Below are positions 63,843-64,000 of a stretch of DNA of 64,000 nucleotides, one piece after another (position 1 is the first letter of the stretch; every line of letters starts with the position of its first letter). A model generated the notes under the pieces. That model made no database searches, was not told where the DNA came from, and worked only from the letters and a program-made list of their open reading frames with translations. Origin of the DNA: Spirochaetia bacterium UBA2205 (GTDB taxonomy: Bacteria > Spirochaetota > UBA4802 > UB4802); the NCBI GenBank assembly GCA_002328585.1, contig DCUV01000070.1, positions 1-64,000 of the forward strand. The letters run 5' to 3'. Made by a program: the position numbers and the translations under genes.

Positions 63843-64000
63843 TTATTGTATTAATATCTCTGCAAATACTCCAAAATGGTCTGATGGATGATATCCGTCA
63901 TGGAGTGTAGTGCAGCATACTGTTGACCTATGAACCATGGTAAGTGGGATTACGCTATTAGTCAGAATATAGTCAATTGTTTTTGGCTGTAGATCATTGA
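63843..64000 (-). CDS. Endonuclease/exonuclease/phosphatase-family protein (C-terminal end, partial)
   Basis: The last 51 codons of a minus-strand gene read NDLQPKTIDYILTNS...LHDGYHPSDHFGVFAEI and stop at 63845-63843. IDYIL and the SDHFGV motif with catalytic Asp-His are the end of the exonuclease-endonuclease-phosphatase fold, shared by exodeoxyribonuclease III-like and sphingomyelinase-like enzymes. The N-terminal part lies beyond the right edge, so the enzyme class is open. Confidence 0.75.
   Translation of the reverse strand, partial: NDLQPKTIDYILTNSVIPLTMVHRSTVCCTTLHDGYHPSDHFGVFAEILIQ

Overview
The window is about 64 kb of AT-rich bacterial chromosome (about 36-38% GC by eye). It most likely comes from an uncultivated spirochaete. 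The best evidence is a FlaA-type flagellar sheath protein gene near the right end (63028-63702), a marker largely confined to Spirochaetota. AGGAGG-type ribosome binding sites and sigma70-like promoters (TTGACA, 17 bp, TATAAT-like) are common. No phage, conjugative element or CRISPR array is visible, and the content is mostly core and lineage-specific chromosomal genes.

Layout. 1-5.2 kb: end of a coiled-coil/nuclease-like gene, a PAP2 phosphatase pseudogene, a putative outer-membrane protein, a PDZ lipoprotein and a RACo-like corrinoid-protein activator. 5.3-11.5 kb: GlgD-like protein, rhomboid protease, VWA protein and clpB with its own promoter and terminator. 11.8-17.6 kb: a very large PPDK-like protein without the PEP/pyruvate domain, then GAPDH. 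17.7-28.1 kb: small exported proteins, lipase-like hydrolase, SDR, chemotaxis receptor, a degenerate YchF-like GTPase followed by a MutY-like glycosylase, a predicted beta-barrel and a methyltransferase-like protein. 28.1-37.1 kb: DUF362 protein, a START-domain protein paired with a multi-pass membrane protein, a membrane-anchored AraC regulator, an MFS transporter, an SCP2-like exported protein and a FecR/OmpA protein. 37.1-48.3 kb: four tRNA genes (Ser-UGA, Ser-GCU, Arg-ACG, Asn-GUU), leuB, a GlpT-type transporter with a CPBP protease, a DRTGG/ATPase pair, tcdA, yjbQ-tatD, and two copies of an unrecognised paralogous family. 48.5-56.2 kb: a beta-barrel, a fatty-acid activation/oxidation pair (acyl-CoA synthetase plus acyl-CoA dehydrogenase) with a palindromic operator, a TetR regulator, a small P-loop kinase and DprA. 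56.2-57.4 kb: a gene-poor patch packed with direct repeats. 57.4-64 kb: small membrane proteins, two broken genes, a thioesterase-TetR-ferredoxin cluster behind a near-perfect 30-bp palindrome, crotonase, DUF456, FlaA and the end of an endonuclease/exonuclease/phosphatase-family gene.

The strongest unexplained signal is at sequence level. The octamer GCGATAGT/ACTATCGC occurs 24 times by hand count, on both strands, inside and between genes, with extended consensus GGCGATAGTT(A/C)C. Composition alone predicts only one or two copies. It behaves like a HIP1-type iterated oligomer or a DNA uptake sequence. A second signal is a family of 65-70 bp intergenic elements bounded by GTCAT-type inverted ends. 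Several genes also show recent decay (PAP2, a zinc-ribbon paralog, a scramblase-like gene broken at a G-run, a possible PilZ remnant).
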